Source: Echinococcus granulosus (Eukaryota > Platyhelminthes > Cestoda > Cyclophyllidea > Taeniidae). From it: a stretch of 64,000 nucleotides of DNA. Location of the stretch: positions 934,841 through 998,840 of the forward strand of contig NW_020170405.1 in NCBI RefSeq assembly GCF_000524195.1, read 5' to 3'. The stretch's first letter is position 1, and every line of letters starts with the position of its first letter. The notes beneath the pieces were generated by a model. That model had not been told where the DNA came from. It saw nothing but the letters and a program-made list of their open reading frames with translations, and made no database searches. Made by a program: the position numbers and the translations under genes. This document shows, in pieces, positions 24,521-38,193 of the stretch.

Positions 24521-27500
24521 AGGATTAGGCTGATTACTTACTTAAAAAGAGCTGAGAGGCTACACGTAATCCCAAAAGCCGCGCCTCTGAGACGGGGTAC
24601 CAACTTCGGAGGACAGGTTACCCGCGCATCCAAATGGCCGACTAAAAATGCACCGTACCGTTACAACTGGGGGCTATTAATACACATCGTTGAGGCTCTC
24701 TGTGTAGGAAAGATAGTTTTATATGCAAAAATTGTGCAATAATCGGGTCGTTAGATCAAATAATGGTAGTCTGTGCAAGCTGCTTTGTGTTGCATAAACT
24801 TACACGTCGTCACTACATCTTCCTCCGGTTCTATTATGTTGCAAAAACCAGCAGTATTTTGTCCAATTATCAGCCAACATGTCACATTAACAAATTTTGT
24901 GTGTGCTGTATAATAGCTTGATTGGTGGGGGGTCTTTCATTTGGATCATAATTTTGGAAAACCTATTTTAGTACATTTTTGCTACATCATGCCTTTTAGG
25001 CAATTTGTGATCAGTTTATATCAATTTTTTGTCTTAAGTGACGTTACCGTTTGCTAAGGCAAAAATGCGCTTGAGTAGCTTCCCTAAAATACCTGAATAA
25101 TCTGAATAAGCTGTTCTTGTCTCAATTTTCTTAATCAACGTCTGTGCGTATGAGCATAGCATCTCAATTGTGAAATTGGACGTTTTATCAGACTCTAGAT
25201 CTCACCACTTTGGTGGGAGTCATAAATATGTACAGTTGACACAAAACTTAACCTCAATGCCTCAAAACCTTGTGTATTATGTCACATACTAAAATTGCCG
25301 AAAGGAGTCGTCATAAGAATCAGATAAATGCATAACGGTTTTTTATTTTTTGGCCTTTCTCTTACAAATATTGTATGATGCATGTAGTGTCATAACCTTA
25401 AAGTGCATGACATATTTCCCAAAAATAAAACGGTTCACTCCTATCTAGGATCCAAAGTAACGCACAATTAAGGGTGGGATATTCAATATGCATATTTGAA
25501 ATGCTGTTTTCATTGTAAAAATATGCGTAACGAAGGTTGTGATCATAAACGTAATGACATCCCAAACTTCGGGAAGTAGTAAGGCATACCTCATTGAAGC
25601 GGGACCTATATCAGATCAGGAGAGTAAGCTCCATTCAATTAGATTTGATAGCCTACAATGCAGCTCTCTTCTTCCTTCTGTGTAAATTAAATTCTTGTCT
25701 TAAATTAAGCACTTAATTTTTTTGAGGCTAAGTGTTGTCTTAATAATCACTCTGGTGATTGAATTGTCATGTCTACAGGCCTATCGCAATCCACTTTTAA
25801 ATTTCTCAATGATATTTTAACATTTTTTTGTCCTCAAAGTGCAAAAATAATTTTGACTTTTGGATTTTATCTGAACATGAAGTAATTTGATCAATAAATA
25901 TTTTTTCTTATTTTTGTAAATACAAGTCCATTTACATGAAGACTTAGCAATTTCTTCAAAACGGTAATGTTGTAAAAGAAAATGTTTTGATTTTTTTAGC
26001 GTTTTTTTAAAGTAAAAAAATATTTTTTTTTTGGAATTCTAATAAGCCTTACATGACAGCGTGTTTCATCAGGTGGATTCTCAAGAGGCTTAAGTGCTAC
26101 GGTAACTCCAACGTAATATCCCTCCCATGTGCTTGTTTTAGTATCCAGCATATTACACTCTAAAAGACGAAACTGTGTAGAGAATGATGAAATGTACTGG
26201 CTTTTATGAACACTTTTTAACTCAAGGGTGAGTCAAGGATCTTGGATGGAAGGGCTTCATTAAATGGATGACTGAATTTAATGAGAATCCAGGGTTTAGG
26301 AAGCAAATTAACACAGAATTTTTGTGATACTTGTAGGTCTATTTTATCATTTAGGCTATCACTAGGTTTAGTTAATTGTGCTCCTATGCTTGCTCATTGA
26401 AGTCTACCCAGCCGACCTAAAATTATTTAGTGAATACGAAGTGCTGACGTTCCATAGCCTTTTGCTGCTTATGGAACTGTGCTATTTAATCAGACAATCC
26501 AGAAGGGTTACATTTCGGTTTGGAAAACCTTAAGGCAAGCCTAGCCTCGGTAAAGTGATGAAGAAGTTTTGCCAGGAAAATATATCTGTCGAGGACTCTC
26601 CAGCTCCTGAAAACGCAGTTCCATTTGTTATGACCGTAAGAGTTTAATGCTTTGATTTTCAGTTAACCCTTGTTTATCACCAACAACAACTCCGACCAAT
26701 AATAATTTGTGGAGAAATTTGGAGGGGATAATGTTTGCTTTGGAAAGAAGCTTGCCTAAATCAGAGTGACAGGTCATCGATAAGTCCTGTTTACTTGGAA
26801 AAGGGATCAGATGATCCTCTCCTCCGACACATTTCTAAAGTATCTCCCAGCTTACAAAATGCCCCAATGAATCTTGCTTTTCCAAGATATACTTACAACC
26901 TATAGGTGCAGTCTTACAGTGAGTTCGATTGTAGCATAAGGCCAAAATTTTATAAACATCTTATTCCTCAATTTGATATTAATCAACCAACGTGTCAATA
27001 TGTAACAACCTCATCTCCTGCCGAACGGAATACTTTAGATTTATGAAAACTCTTATTATAGCTTAACTCCTACCACCGCCTTATTCCTTTCTGGACAACT
27101 TCATTGGAATAATAAGTGTCCTCACAGTGTTCACTGATGGAGTAAACGATGAAGGAGGAGGAGGAAGAGCTTGCTACCGTGTGACTTGCCATCAATTAGC
27201 GGAAGGGTGATGAAATGGCTGCGTAATGCCACTGAGATGTTGGCAGAAGCACTGGCACACGTTGACACGTACGTGGGCGTTCACCACGACGAAATGTGAG
27301 GGTTGTCTCGTCTCAATATTGCTCTTTTCTCATAACTTGAGTGATCCTTGCCTGACAGCGCTTCTTTGTAGTGTCTTGAGAACCTTGTTTACCTAGGAGA
27401 GATTAATCGCTGAAGAGTCAAACAATTTGTAGAACCAAGAAATCAAGTAGGAGGTGGAAGCATGGAACCTAAGGTAAGGTCAGGAGGAGCTATCATGGGA

Positions 27501-30336
27501 GCAAATGGTAAATGTTCATTAAAAACTTTTGCAAGTGATGCCAAATCGCGATCCCTTTCCACATAGACGTACATATAGTATAGAATACGGAACTAGTTGG
27601 AAATGCTGATGAAGGAAGAATTGACAATACTATATGAGATTGGCAAAAAAAGCAGCTGAAGCAAATAGTTTGGCTTTGCTTTACTAAACTACTCTTAGTG
27701 TTTAAGTCCCACTTGACCTTCCCCTGTTACTCACGAGCCATGTACGTATTTTCATCATTCTACGGGTTTCTACACCTAACATGATACTAGACTGGAAATA
27801 TCCCGGTGTGTTTCCTCATGTGCTTAAGTCTTACAAATGCTTCACTTTGTTGATTGACAAGGTTTGCCACCAAGTATATGATATATACCGCTAAAATGAG
27901 AAGCATGCGCATCCAGCTTGGCTGACAATCCCAAGTTTACATATGTATGACACAATAACTACCTTATCTGTTCTCATACGGATGCAGAAGTTGAGCATCT
28001 TCACCTTTCTGGAGTGGTATGCATCTCGAAACCACCATTTGTAGGGAAAAACATTAAGCAATTTTTAGATTTTATTCAGCTGGTCAAAACGAAAACCACA
28101 GCACACCCTTTTTCAAAATGCTCCCAAAAACCCTACTTATAGGTAAAAGTAGGATCTCTGCAAACGACGATCACAATAATTAGCATCAGTTTTGCACTGA
28201 CTAATTTCAATCTCAGAGATCACCTAATCTTGCAATTCCAACTTACTTGCCTTAATACGAGACTAATTTTATGCTGGTATCCTTACATACATTCTGCTAT
28301 TCTAAAGTATCTCGAGATCAAATGTTTCCCGAATCATGCCAAGTCAATGGCATTAGTGCCATGATTTCAGGCAAAACACACTCCAAACACCTCTTTTTAG
28401 GAACGTCTCTCCTAGCTCTTACTTGTTTTGACACTATTGCACTATTGCATTCATCACCAGGTGAGTATCACGTAAACGCAAATAAAGAAATGCACGGTGC
28501 TGAAATACTTTGATTTTAGAATAAAAGTACTATTGTGCTTGACAGATCTGTGTGAATCGGTTTGTGAAATCACTTTATAATTTGGAATTTATGATCACCT
28601 AACAGAGTATGTATACGTTTTCGTTCAAGAGCAATGACTCTGTAAATCAGTGTTACATTATAAAAGAAATGAGGAATAAATAAAAAGTGGATTGTAGAAC
28701 TTGTGTGATTTATAGTTGCTGGTGTGATGCCGCAAAATAAAGTAAGCTACTTTCATTAAGGATTTTCAATTCTCAGACATTCAAGACAACTGCCCTAACA
28801 CATTAATATACAGAGACGTCTTGAGAAAAGGAATTGCTAACATGCGAGATTCCCTAGATCAGGTAGGAGATAATCTCTCTCAACTATTTCGCAGACAAGC
28901 AAGTTTCGCAATCTCTAATGCTCATTTTTGAGCAAATAGGGCATTTATTGAAGGTTAATCAAGATGTTTCACACAAAATGGAACCCCGACTATTGCATAA
29001 TTTTCAAGATTACTACAACTTTACCGAATTTGTGTTCCTTGTAACCTAATCTAGCTCTGTGACACCTTGCTTACCCCGACACTCCATTGAACAAGCCCTA
29101 CAAGTACGAGGTTGCAATTGCCGAAATCTTCCAATGGTCTGAAGAACTAAAGAATGCCACTCAAACTCGTCGATACTAATTCGTTAAGAACAGATGATGT
29201 TATGATGCAAGTCTTTTTTGCTCAAAAACAATCTCTCAGTCGACACCTTTTAGAAATTGCGTAAACACAAGAAGCTGCATAAATTGTTTTATTTTTAAAA
29301 AGAATGCACACTTCACGTAATGCATTGCCAAGCTAAAAGCGATGGCACAACTAGTTGTCCTCTCCTTTCCCAACTCACTCAGCTGACCCAGCACAAATGG
29401 ACCATTTTTTCCCATCTCACAAATTCCAAATGTTTAACATACTTCGGTCCTACAATATTTCTTGGTCACTCCAATGTCAACAGGATTCGTCTTTAAGAAA
29501 TTCAAATGACTTGCACTGTTTCTGCATAAAGCTAGCTTGTGAAATGGAAACATTTTAAGCCCACTTTTTTACCGCTTTCCGGCAAAGAAAGAAAATTTGT
29601 CTATTTATATATGGCAATGACATAGGCAGCAATATGAATTTGTTTAATGGGAAATGATGATGTCCATTAAATCCATTTCTGGACACATTTCTTAACATTC
29701 TGGAATCCATTGTTACAATCCTTTCGTGAGACTGTATTCACCAGACATGATGACAAATGCTGTGGCAGCATCATTGGGAAGTCGTCGGTTTCCTGTCCGA
29801 ATTGGCGACAATCAAGTGATGCAGTCACTGCACGCTGTTGCGTCAAGCGTGGTTTAAAGTGCCATCGTCGCACTCTCCCTCCATTCCACTGCCAAACCGC
29901 CACCAGCTCTCACTACCGTCATTGCATTACTTGATTCACCTTACTACTAAAGATGACATTTAGGGAGAGGAGGCCCTTATCCGCTGCGTGTGCGCGCTGA
30001 CTCACCGTGGCTGGGTGACAGTATTTGGCCTTTTTCTTTATGAAAATATTTTGTTATTAAAACATCCTTCCCAAGAAATTTTAGACACAGGAACATGTAG
30101 TTTTTCATCCTTCTAATAGCTACCAGACGTACCGCCACAGCTCGCACTAATTCGCCTAGCATCACCTTCTCTTTTGCATTAAAGTGTTAAACTGAACAGC
30201 AGCAACATTCAGAGTTATGAATCAGCAATTTTTGGCTATGAAACAAATTTTTTTAAACAAATTTTTAACTTTATGCCCCTAGAAACTTTCCTGAAGACGA
30301 CGGGAAACATAATGTTGGGGTAGAAGGGGTGGGGGG

Positions 30337-30446
30337 CTACTGGCGTGGCTCGGAAGCGACGCCGCTTAGCAGAAGCTCAACGGGAGAGCCCTTTATTGCT
30401 TGAGCAGCCAAAACGAGGAGATAAAGTAACAATCAAGGTGTTACAC
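30337..30446 (+). repeat. Dispersed ~110-bp repeat, copy A
   Basis: It aligns over its whole length with 36804-36910. Shared blocks are CTACTGGC, CGGAAG, GCCGCT, GAGCC, ACAATCAA and a terminal ACACT, in the same order and at nearly the same spacing. A 5-bp hairpin pairs GGCGT (30342-30346) with ACGCC (30359-30363) around a CGGAAG-containing loop. No tRNA B box or coding potential was seen. Orientation is arbitrary. It could be a short retroposon or a structured noncoding RNA. Confidence 0.5.
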
Positions 30447-33400
30447 TGCAACATCCAAATCCGCGTTTTTCATTCAAATAAGTCCAGAATTCTTCAACGA
30501 GTTGATGCCATACTGATGTTGTAATTTAGCGCAGTTGTGGCAAATGTATCCCCCCTCTATTTAAACTAATGCACATTAAAGGAAGTATCAAAACTGCAAT
30601 CCAAATCCATTAAACTACTCACATTTTGATGCGTAAATACTATAAATTAATGAAACAAACTTTTTGAAGTCAATGATGATCTGAGGCGGGATTGCAAAAT
30701 AAAAACTCGATTTAAGTGGATGTAAAGCCTAGAAAAACAGTACTGATGAATAATTACTCGTAGTGTCACCACCTGATCGCTAAACCCAAAGCAAAGTCGG
30801 CATCGATGCACGAACAAGTCAAGTAAAGGCGATTTTCTCATTCATACATTTGCCAATGGTGTAGATTTTGCCCATTTCACATTGTGTGGTACAGCTCTTC
30901 AACTCACTGCGTCCATGGACGCCGGTATCAAAGCTCTTATGGCAAGTTTTGGCTCATTTACCTACAACTAAATACCTCTATTTAGCTAATTTCTAACCAC
31001 AAGCCTACAAAAGCGTAGCACTGATAAAAGCAGTAATTCAGGGTACGAGTCCAACGCTTAAAGGAAAGGTAGAAGTAAGTAGCTTGAAATGTCTACAGCA
31101 TTACCCGCCTGCCAGGTGTATGGAAAAAGTGCGAAACAATTTTCGTGCCCTCTGGTATACTTTATGTCTTTTTTGCATGCGTGGGTTACCTCCGTGTAAT
31201 TGTAAATTATTTAATGATTTTCACCCCTCAGTGGCATCAAGTCAACAGACGCAATTATGCCTACGCGGAAATTTACAAAAGTCACTGTCCAATGGACTTT
31301 TTACTGTCAAAAAAGTTCGCTCAATCTTATATGCATTTATTTTCTAAAAAAACAACCGGGCGACTTACCTTTGCATTACTGCTGGGGACACACTGTAAAT
31401 CGCTTACGAACACGATGTACAATATTTAACAATTGCCTAACAAACCATATTCCACAAACTGGAGGAAAGAAATCATGGTTATCCGGTGTCTGAAATCCTA
31501 AATAAAGGAAATATTTACTTGAATGAATTAGGTGGTTTTATTAAGACCCTCCATTTTGGAGTGTTCTGTCTGCATTCTACTTCATGAATCAAATTGCATC
31601 CAGAAAATCACCTCAATTAATCTCAGTTACTACTACACAACACACATTTGCTCAAGTCCACTTTTCTCCTATCTGTAATTCACTTTTTCTCTGCGTAAGC
31701 AAGTTTGCAAATTAACTACTTAACCATATAACCACTTATTATTTGATGAACCCTCATTTTTTTATTGTTATATGTATAAGCGGCAATTTGGCTGGCTGAA
31801 AGCCTACACTTTTGACAATAAATAGCTGCACTTAAATGTCTGTACTGGTCTAAAAGTACCTCAATCCGTACTTTGGGTCATTTTATTGCGCTGCCATATA
31901 AGCATGAATTTGCAATTCTTTTTGTTCATACTGGAGAGGAAATTCTAGCATTTTATGTCTTCCACGACTTCATTGCACATTTGTTTGTCTGACATCAAAT
32001 GCCCTTTCTTTAATGCCACCCGGCGAAGCATTGCTGTGCGGCCGATGCTGTGCAAGTGCTGCTGTAATTCCCTCCATAACAAGAATTCCACCTAATTATG
32101 CTTATTTCTGCTGCCACGGTTGATCCACTGTTACACCTTAGGGGTGGCGGTAAATTGAAGTACACTTTTCATCCTTGGTTGCGTCTCATTTGCAGATCCA
32201 TTCTCAAGGTACTTTATTCACTCTTCGTCAAAGTACTCTTTCCACGCACAAGCCTTGCAATGGCTGGGATGAAAAATACAAATCACTACAATCACCAACT
32301 TTACCTTTTAGGACAATGTTAATGACCCTCACTTTAATTCCCTTTCTAGGTTGTCAGTCGATGTCTCCAGTCCTCTTCCGGTGCCCTTTTCCAATGGATG
32401 CTTCTGGAGGTGACCTGCACATCGCAAACGCGATGTTTGGAAATTAGCATCTCGGAGTAATTATGGATGTTGACAGCAATTTGATGCTTTGCACTACTTC
32501 ATAACTCAATGCCATCACTGCAGAACGTCTGTTTGTGTCCCATGGAAATTCATGTCTACTTCGTCTCTAATTTCCTTCAATATCAATGGTCATTCCTGAC
32601 ACAGTAAAGACATTAAGTCGAAAGCCTACAGGCCATAAATGGTTTCAACAGCATGGAATGCTTCCATAACCACCTTTTAGAACTGCGCACAGTTATAATA
32701 ACCGAAGGCAGTTGCTTAACCATTTACACTACATTATTTACTGTTTAAACGAGTTGATGTGACCCAAATAGTAGTTTGTGGATGTTTCTACATCTCACAT
32801 TAAGTTAGCAGCGACTTGAGGTAAGTACCTATAGATGGAATACATTAATTATTTGTTTGACTCTCGGTTATGGTAAAGGGGCCACTTGGTTGCTCCAATA
32901 GTGTACCTTCGCCGAATGGGTGCGTAGGCGTGTGGGTGAATGTGCTTGTCTGTGAGCCATGCTAGTGGCTTTAAGCCCTACTTTGCGTCCATAATACACA
33001 TTCTATCCGATTATTGTGCTCTTTCGTCCTTAAGGAAGTCTCAAGGCGTTACAAGAATGCACGAAAACATCCCTTCTAGCCAGCTTAACTGAGGCAGGGA
33101 TTAGCGGCAGAAGCTTCATTAAAAAACGCTTTATAAGCATCAAAATGACCGCATGATATGCTGCCAGCTGACCATCACCACCTAATTGCTTAGGAATGTT
33201 TAGAGGCACCCGTCCATTAGGAGGTACATGGGCACGCGCAAGTCAACAAAGAGTAGAGCTGTTGGCAATCAGGGCCCACCGGCATCGCTGACAAAAGCGT
33301 TTACATGTTGTGGACACTATGCGAATGAGTGGTGATAGTCATCATCACACCCTTCAAGGCTCGTACGAAGCGCAGAAAGATCGACTGGAGGAAACGTCTT

Positions 33401-36400
33401 TTCCATTGGCCTGCATTAGTGGCCGCGACCTGCGTCACTGAATGTCATTTGCATACCTCATGGCACACCTTCGCTAACAAGCATCGAGCATCGTGTGCAG
33501 CATAAAGTCAATCTGTGCTACAAAGTGTCACCATTTCATGGTGGCTAGTGCTTTACCAAATGACTTCACGGTACAATTCCGACGTATTGAGGGGCCTTCT
33601 TCAAGACATCTTCAGCTAGTCAAGACCTGTAATGAATTCTACTCTCACGCTCACGTCACCCATCTACAACTTAAATGGAAACTGAAGGAAATTGAGAGCC
33701 TTTTCTGCTGGGGTTTGCGATCTTTGTTGGTAAGCTACTGATGCTTGATTCAGTTTCAAATGGGAAGGGTATAGGCACTGGCACATACCAAAACTATTTT
33801 AGATCCTTTGGCAGATACACGCGTTGATCTATTGTATACTACTACGGACTCAACCTTATTGTTTAAGAATGAGGGAAGAGTTATGAAGAGCTCTACACAA
33901 GAGGATACAGTGAAGCTCTCTTGGAGTTCCATGAAGTTGAACACATGGAAACTTCAGCTGGAGATGACCGTCGACTGCAGTCTACGTGAGCAAAACAACA
34001 CGTGTGTTGCTTGTTGTTAAGCCATGGCAGTGCCAAGTCGGCTAGCGAAACAGCATATTTTTTCGAGTGTCTCAGTTCCCTTGTACTCGCATAGCTTCCT
34101 GTCAAGAAGAACTCGATGAGCTTTGGTGAGTAGTTGAATTTGCGTGATGCATCCAAGCCGAGGTTAGCAATGGTTGGTAAGGCAAGAAATCCGAATTCGA
34201 GTCGTACACACTAGCTACTGACTACTCATTTTATGCCAGCAATGGGGCTTTTTGAAGAATCACACGGTGGAAGGAATTGGCATTTGGTCTATGGGTAAGG
34301 TCCACATTTTTATCGCTAAAATGAATAGATTGATGTGGGAACTGCCTACTACTTCATTCCTGTGGTGATAGCAGTTATAAGAATTGAGAATTGTATGGGG
34401 CTAGCTACTTTCTCAAATAGCCCGGATGCTATATCTAGGTGACATTGCGCAGTCTGAGACTACCTTAGTGATGACTGATCTCCAAGGTAAAAATCTCACT
34501 TGTTCCCGAGCCTCTTCCTGACTTGCACCATTATCCATCCCGGCAAGCGTTGGAATCCAGACAGAAAAACGGAGCCAAATTGAGCGTACAAATTGTGTCT
34601 AGCTGTTGCATTTCGCAAGACGAAACAACATCTCCGACAAGGAAACAAGATGAAATTCCACAACACAAAGTTGTGAATAGCGGATGACCCATTTCGACTT
34701 ATTACCTCCTCGAAAGTAACAACCACTTAAATTAAGGCTCACCTGTCTTTACGGCTCATACCACGGCAACTAAACAGCACGAACCAACTTGCTTTCTCAT
34801 TTGAAGATACTATAAAAGAAAAGATTGCAATGTACAATTTTTTTGCCTTTTACGGAGATCAGAGCTATTTTTGGAAATTCTGACCTTTACTAAAATCTAA
34901 TGGGGAACTTGCTTTGACTGTAACTTCATCAAGCACTTCGAACTCTTCCCAATGTGGCCATAAACATTCTTTATTCTACTTACCGCTACTTCATACCGCA
35001 TTCCAGATACTGAAACTTTTGTGATTCACTGTCTCAACTCCTTCATGTCTCATTTTTAACCCTTTTTACCGTTTGAAATCACTTAACCTATTCGTCAGAG
35101 CTTGATGAATGCACAGTAAGAGAGATTAGAGATTTCAAATGCCAAAATGCCGTATCAATTTACTATGTGTTTTTCATCATTTCATCGCACCAAAGTCTCG
35201 TCACTGTGTTTAAAACGGAGCTTTGCTCCAATACCTGAGGCTGCCCATTTTGTTTAAAAGGGAAAACGAAACTGTTATTAGAACAATGGAGTAGTAGATA
35301 CGGATAGAATAGGTGCATATTGTTTCCCACCTAGTTGGCATCCGTTTTTTCCACCGGTCACCTTGTTACTAATGCTCCAGCAGACGCCCTGAGTCATGGC
35401 AATGGGCTGCCCCATCCCCCATGGTGGGAGGGTGGAGGCCGCAGCACTTGGTCACTCTATGCCAGTTGGAGGACAGCTAATGAATGGCGAGTCAAATGAT
35501 GTTTAGGCGTGTTCACACATGAAAATCGCGCCATGGATTTTACGGACGGGCTGTTCATTCACCTCCAACTAAATGATTCTATAGGGTAAAACAGAGAATT
35601 TTGACATGTAGGCTGCGTGCAGATACCGTCGCATTGCATGTTTGCAAATTTTCATGGGCATTTTAATTACCATTTTTCGATATGAACGTATATTTTAAGC
35701 CGATTCTTATATCCACAAACTGAAAGCCACCTGGCACATATTGCTTGTTTCGGTAATCCATTAAACACGCATTTTTAAGGTGGTAGTTCAGCAGATGGTG
35801 GTATAAGCTGCCTTTTGGACCCGCTCCAATACATGCCCCATTTCTCTGCCCCGTTGGTCAAATCGAAATGTTTGGACCAATTTAGAGTTTAATGCCCTGT
35901 GGGCAAATATATGGTCGACGCAACTGAAGTGGAATTCTGCCCAATCTAGCTTCAAAAGTGAAACAAATTGGCACGAAAATCATTTTTCAGGAGGATTGAC
36001 CATGGCAGTCACTATTTCCTCCTTTTTACTGTGATTTACTAAAATATGATTAGTCTGAATATGCATTAGCCTCGACCATAGTAAAAGATACTTTTGATAA
36101 TTTATTTTTGCGAACTAATTTTCATCCCTAAAAAGGTGGTTAGGGTTAAAAGTACTGTTTACTTCAAAGTTAAAAAACGATTTCTCACCGAATTAGTTGG
36201 ATTCACAGTGTCACTCTGTGATGCCAATTTAAATCCTTTACTGCTGATTCCGTAACAATGAGGAGATTTTGTGGAGAATTACAAAGACTTAGACAGCTGG
36301 TTTTGGAATTAAAAGTTGTTTTTGATTTGCTGTTGGATGAGATGAAAAGATTGAATGATTTGTCGAAGAGCATGAAAACCTTAACTTAAGATACTGGAAT

Positions 36401-36803
36401 TTCCTTGTACACCCCTTCCTTCCATGACGTACTCATTCACCTTGGAATTAAAGTATTCACCAACGATACTGAAAGAACCACAGCGAATTAATTGTGTTTA
36501 CAATTTTTTACTTTTGTGACGATTCTAATCAAATGTTACAAATAACTTATTTCCCATTCCAACAATAGATTTCTAGCACCGGTTTGCACCGCTCTGAATG
36601 TTTTTTGACTGAGGGCAGTAGGTTCTAACCTTCCTGTGAAGCACAGTTTTTAAACATAGTGAAATTTTAGTTTACTAAAAGGTATATTTCGTTAAAAAAC
36701 GGAGTCTTACTAAATAGTCAAAATTACCCCTCCTTTCCTGAAGTCATAAGAAATCGTAGTAGCATGGCAGAAAATATATTACTAGTGTACATCGGTGCTG
36801 CGA

Positions 36804-36910
36804 CTACTGGCATGGGCCCGGAAGTCATGCCGCTGAGCGGAAGTATGACCGGCGGAGCCTTAAGTGTCTACGTAATCAAGCGCAGAGCTAAACAATCAAA
36901 GCATAACACT
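36804..36910 (+). repeat. Dispersed ~110-bp repeat, copy B
   Basis: The second copy of the 30337 repeat, in the same orientation. Its hairpin pairs GGCATG (36809-36814) with CATGCC (36826-36831) around the same CGGAAG loop. Relative to copy A the fourth base pair changes from G-C to A-T on both sides, so the helix is kept although the bases differ. A 71-codon open frame overlaps it (36764-36979). Because copy A has no equivalent frame, I do not call it coding. Confidence 0.5.
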
Positions 36911-38193
36911 ACTTTGCTCCACAACTACACGAGGTGTGTGGCATTGAGATCAACTTATAAAGTAAGTAAGTTTTTTTAAATCTTTAACCGTAAGTATTGC
37001 ATACTCGTTGGTGGTAGACACAATTAATTCTGTACACTTTCATGATACTGAAAGGATAAGTCTCAAACATCGTATTATATTTACGACTATCAGCGGCGCA
37101 ATGCATTTATGAGGCGTGAGGTTTAACTTTTTCTCTAGCCTTTATACAAGGTGATAATGGCACCAAAAATTTCGTTACAACAAGCTCCTCTGATAATGCA
37201 CGTAATCTTCCCATAACCCCGATCCACCGGACAAAGAGGGTGCGTTCTCATGGGGAAAATTAGAATCTGATGCAGTGATACTAAACATCCAATCTTGATC
37301 CCAACAGATCTTGAAGTGAGTCTTAACCCCTGTTAATCACTTACACTTAACTCAGTTGTGTGCCCCACGAGTCTCGAGACCCGAGCATCACCTCGCCAAT
37401 GCCTAAAAATCAACTAATCTAGAAAGTGGGGGGTTAAAACCGAACTTTTTATGGAACTAATGTTTACTTGCACAAACATTAGCAGTAAAGGAATCTTTCA
37501 TTGGTTATGCAAGACTGACCTCACCCTTATAAATTCATGAACTGATGGTTTCACCCGTATTAAGGTTTTGTTTACCGACTCAAGGTCCACACAAACGGAA
37601 AACTGAAAAAACTGTGCCTTAATTACTGATATTGCTTCTTTTGACAAGGGTTTCGACTTGAACGGATCTACGAACACACACACAAACCACACCCAGATGT
37701 GACCTACATTACCAACGCCGACATTTGGCAACTAGCACCATTGGCATTGTCGTAACAGTGATCGATACGGATCCTAATAAGAGTTTCGGTTAAATTAACT
37801 TATCTTCGCTCGCCTCATCTCCAAATCCGCATTATCACATATCAGCAGCACGCTTGTAGAAGACAAGGATGAAATCCCTTATGGCACCAAACTCCTGCCT
37901 TCCCATAAATTTAGAATGACGACTCCTGCCAAACACTACGCATTGTTCCCACTATAAATAGCAACCAACATTCGTGCCACGTCTTCGCAGCTCGGATGTG
38001 TGGGTCACATAAGAGCGTATGAAAATAGTATCGAAGTCACATGGGGTTCAAAAGTTATTTTATAAAAAAATGTGATTGGACAAGGCGCTTCAGTCTCGAC
38101 AACAGGAGCTAATAATGCAAGGAAGCATAAAGGGAAGAAGGAGTAAGCAGAGTGGCGAGCGTCAGTGGATGTACAAAACAACGGTAGCATGGA

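Larger units (their letters stand above)
24521..38193. other. Gene-poor stretch, no supported gene
   Basis: Nearly 14 kb of AT-rich sequence between the SLC66A1-like gene and the integrin 3' end. Open frames are short, lack protein-like signatures and do not chain by splice phase. The only internal structure I can support is the pair of diverged repeat copies at 30337 and 36804. T-rich and A-rich runs are common, especially near 25.8-26.0 kb. Confidence 0.5.
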
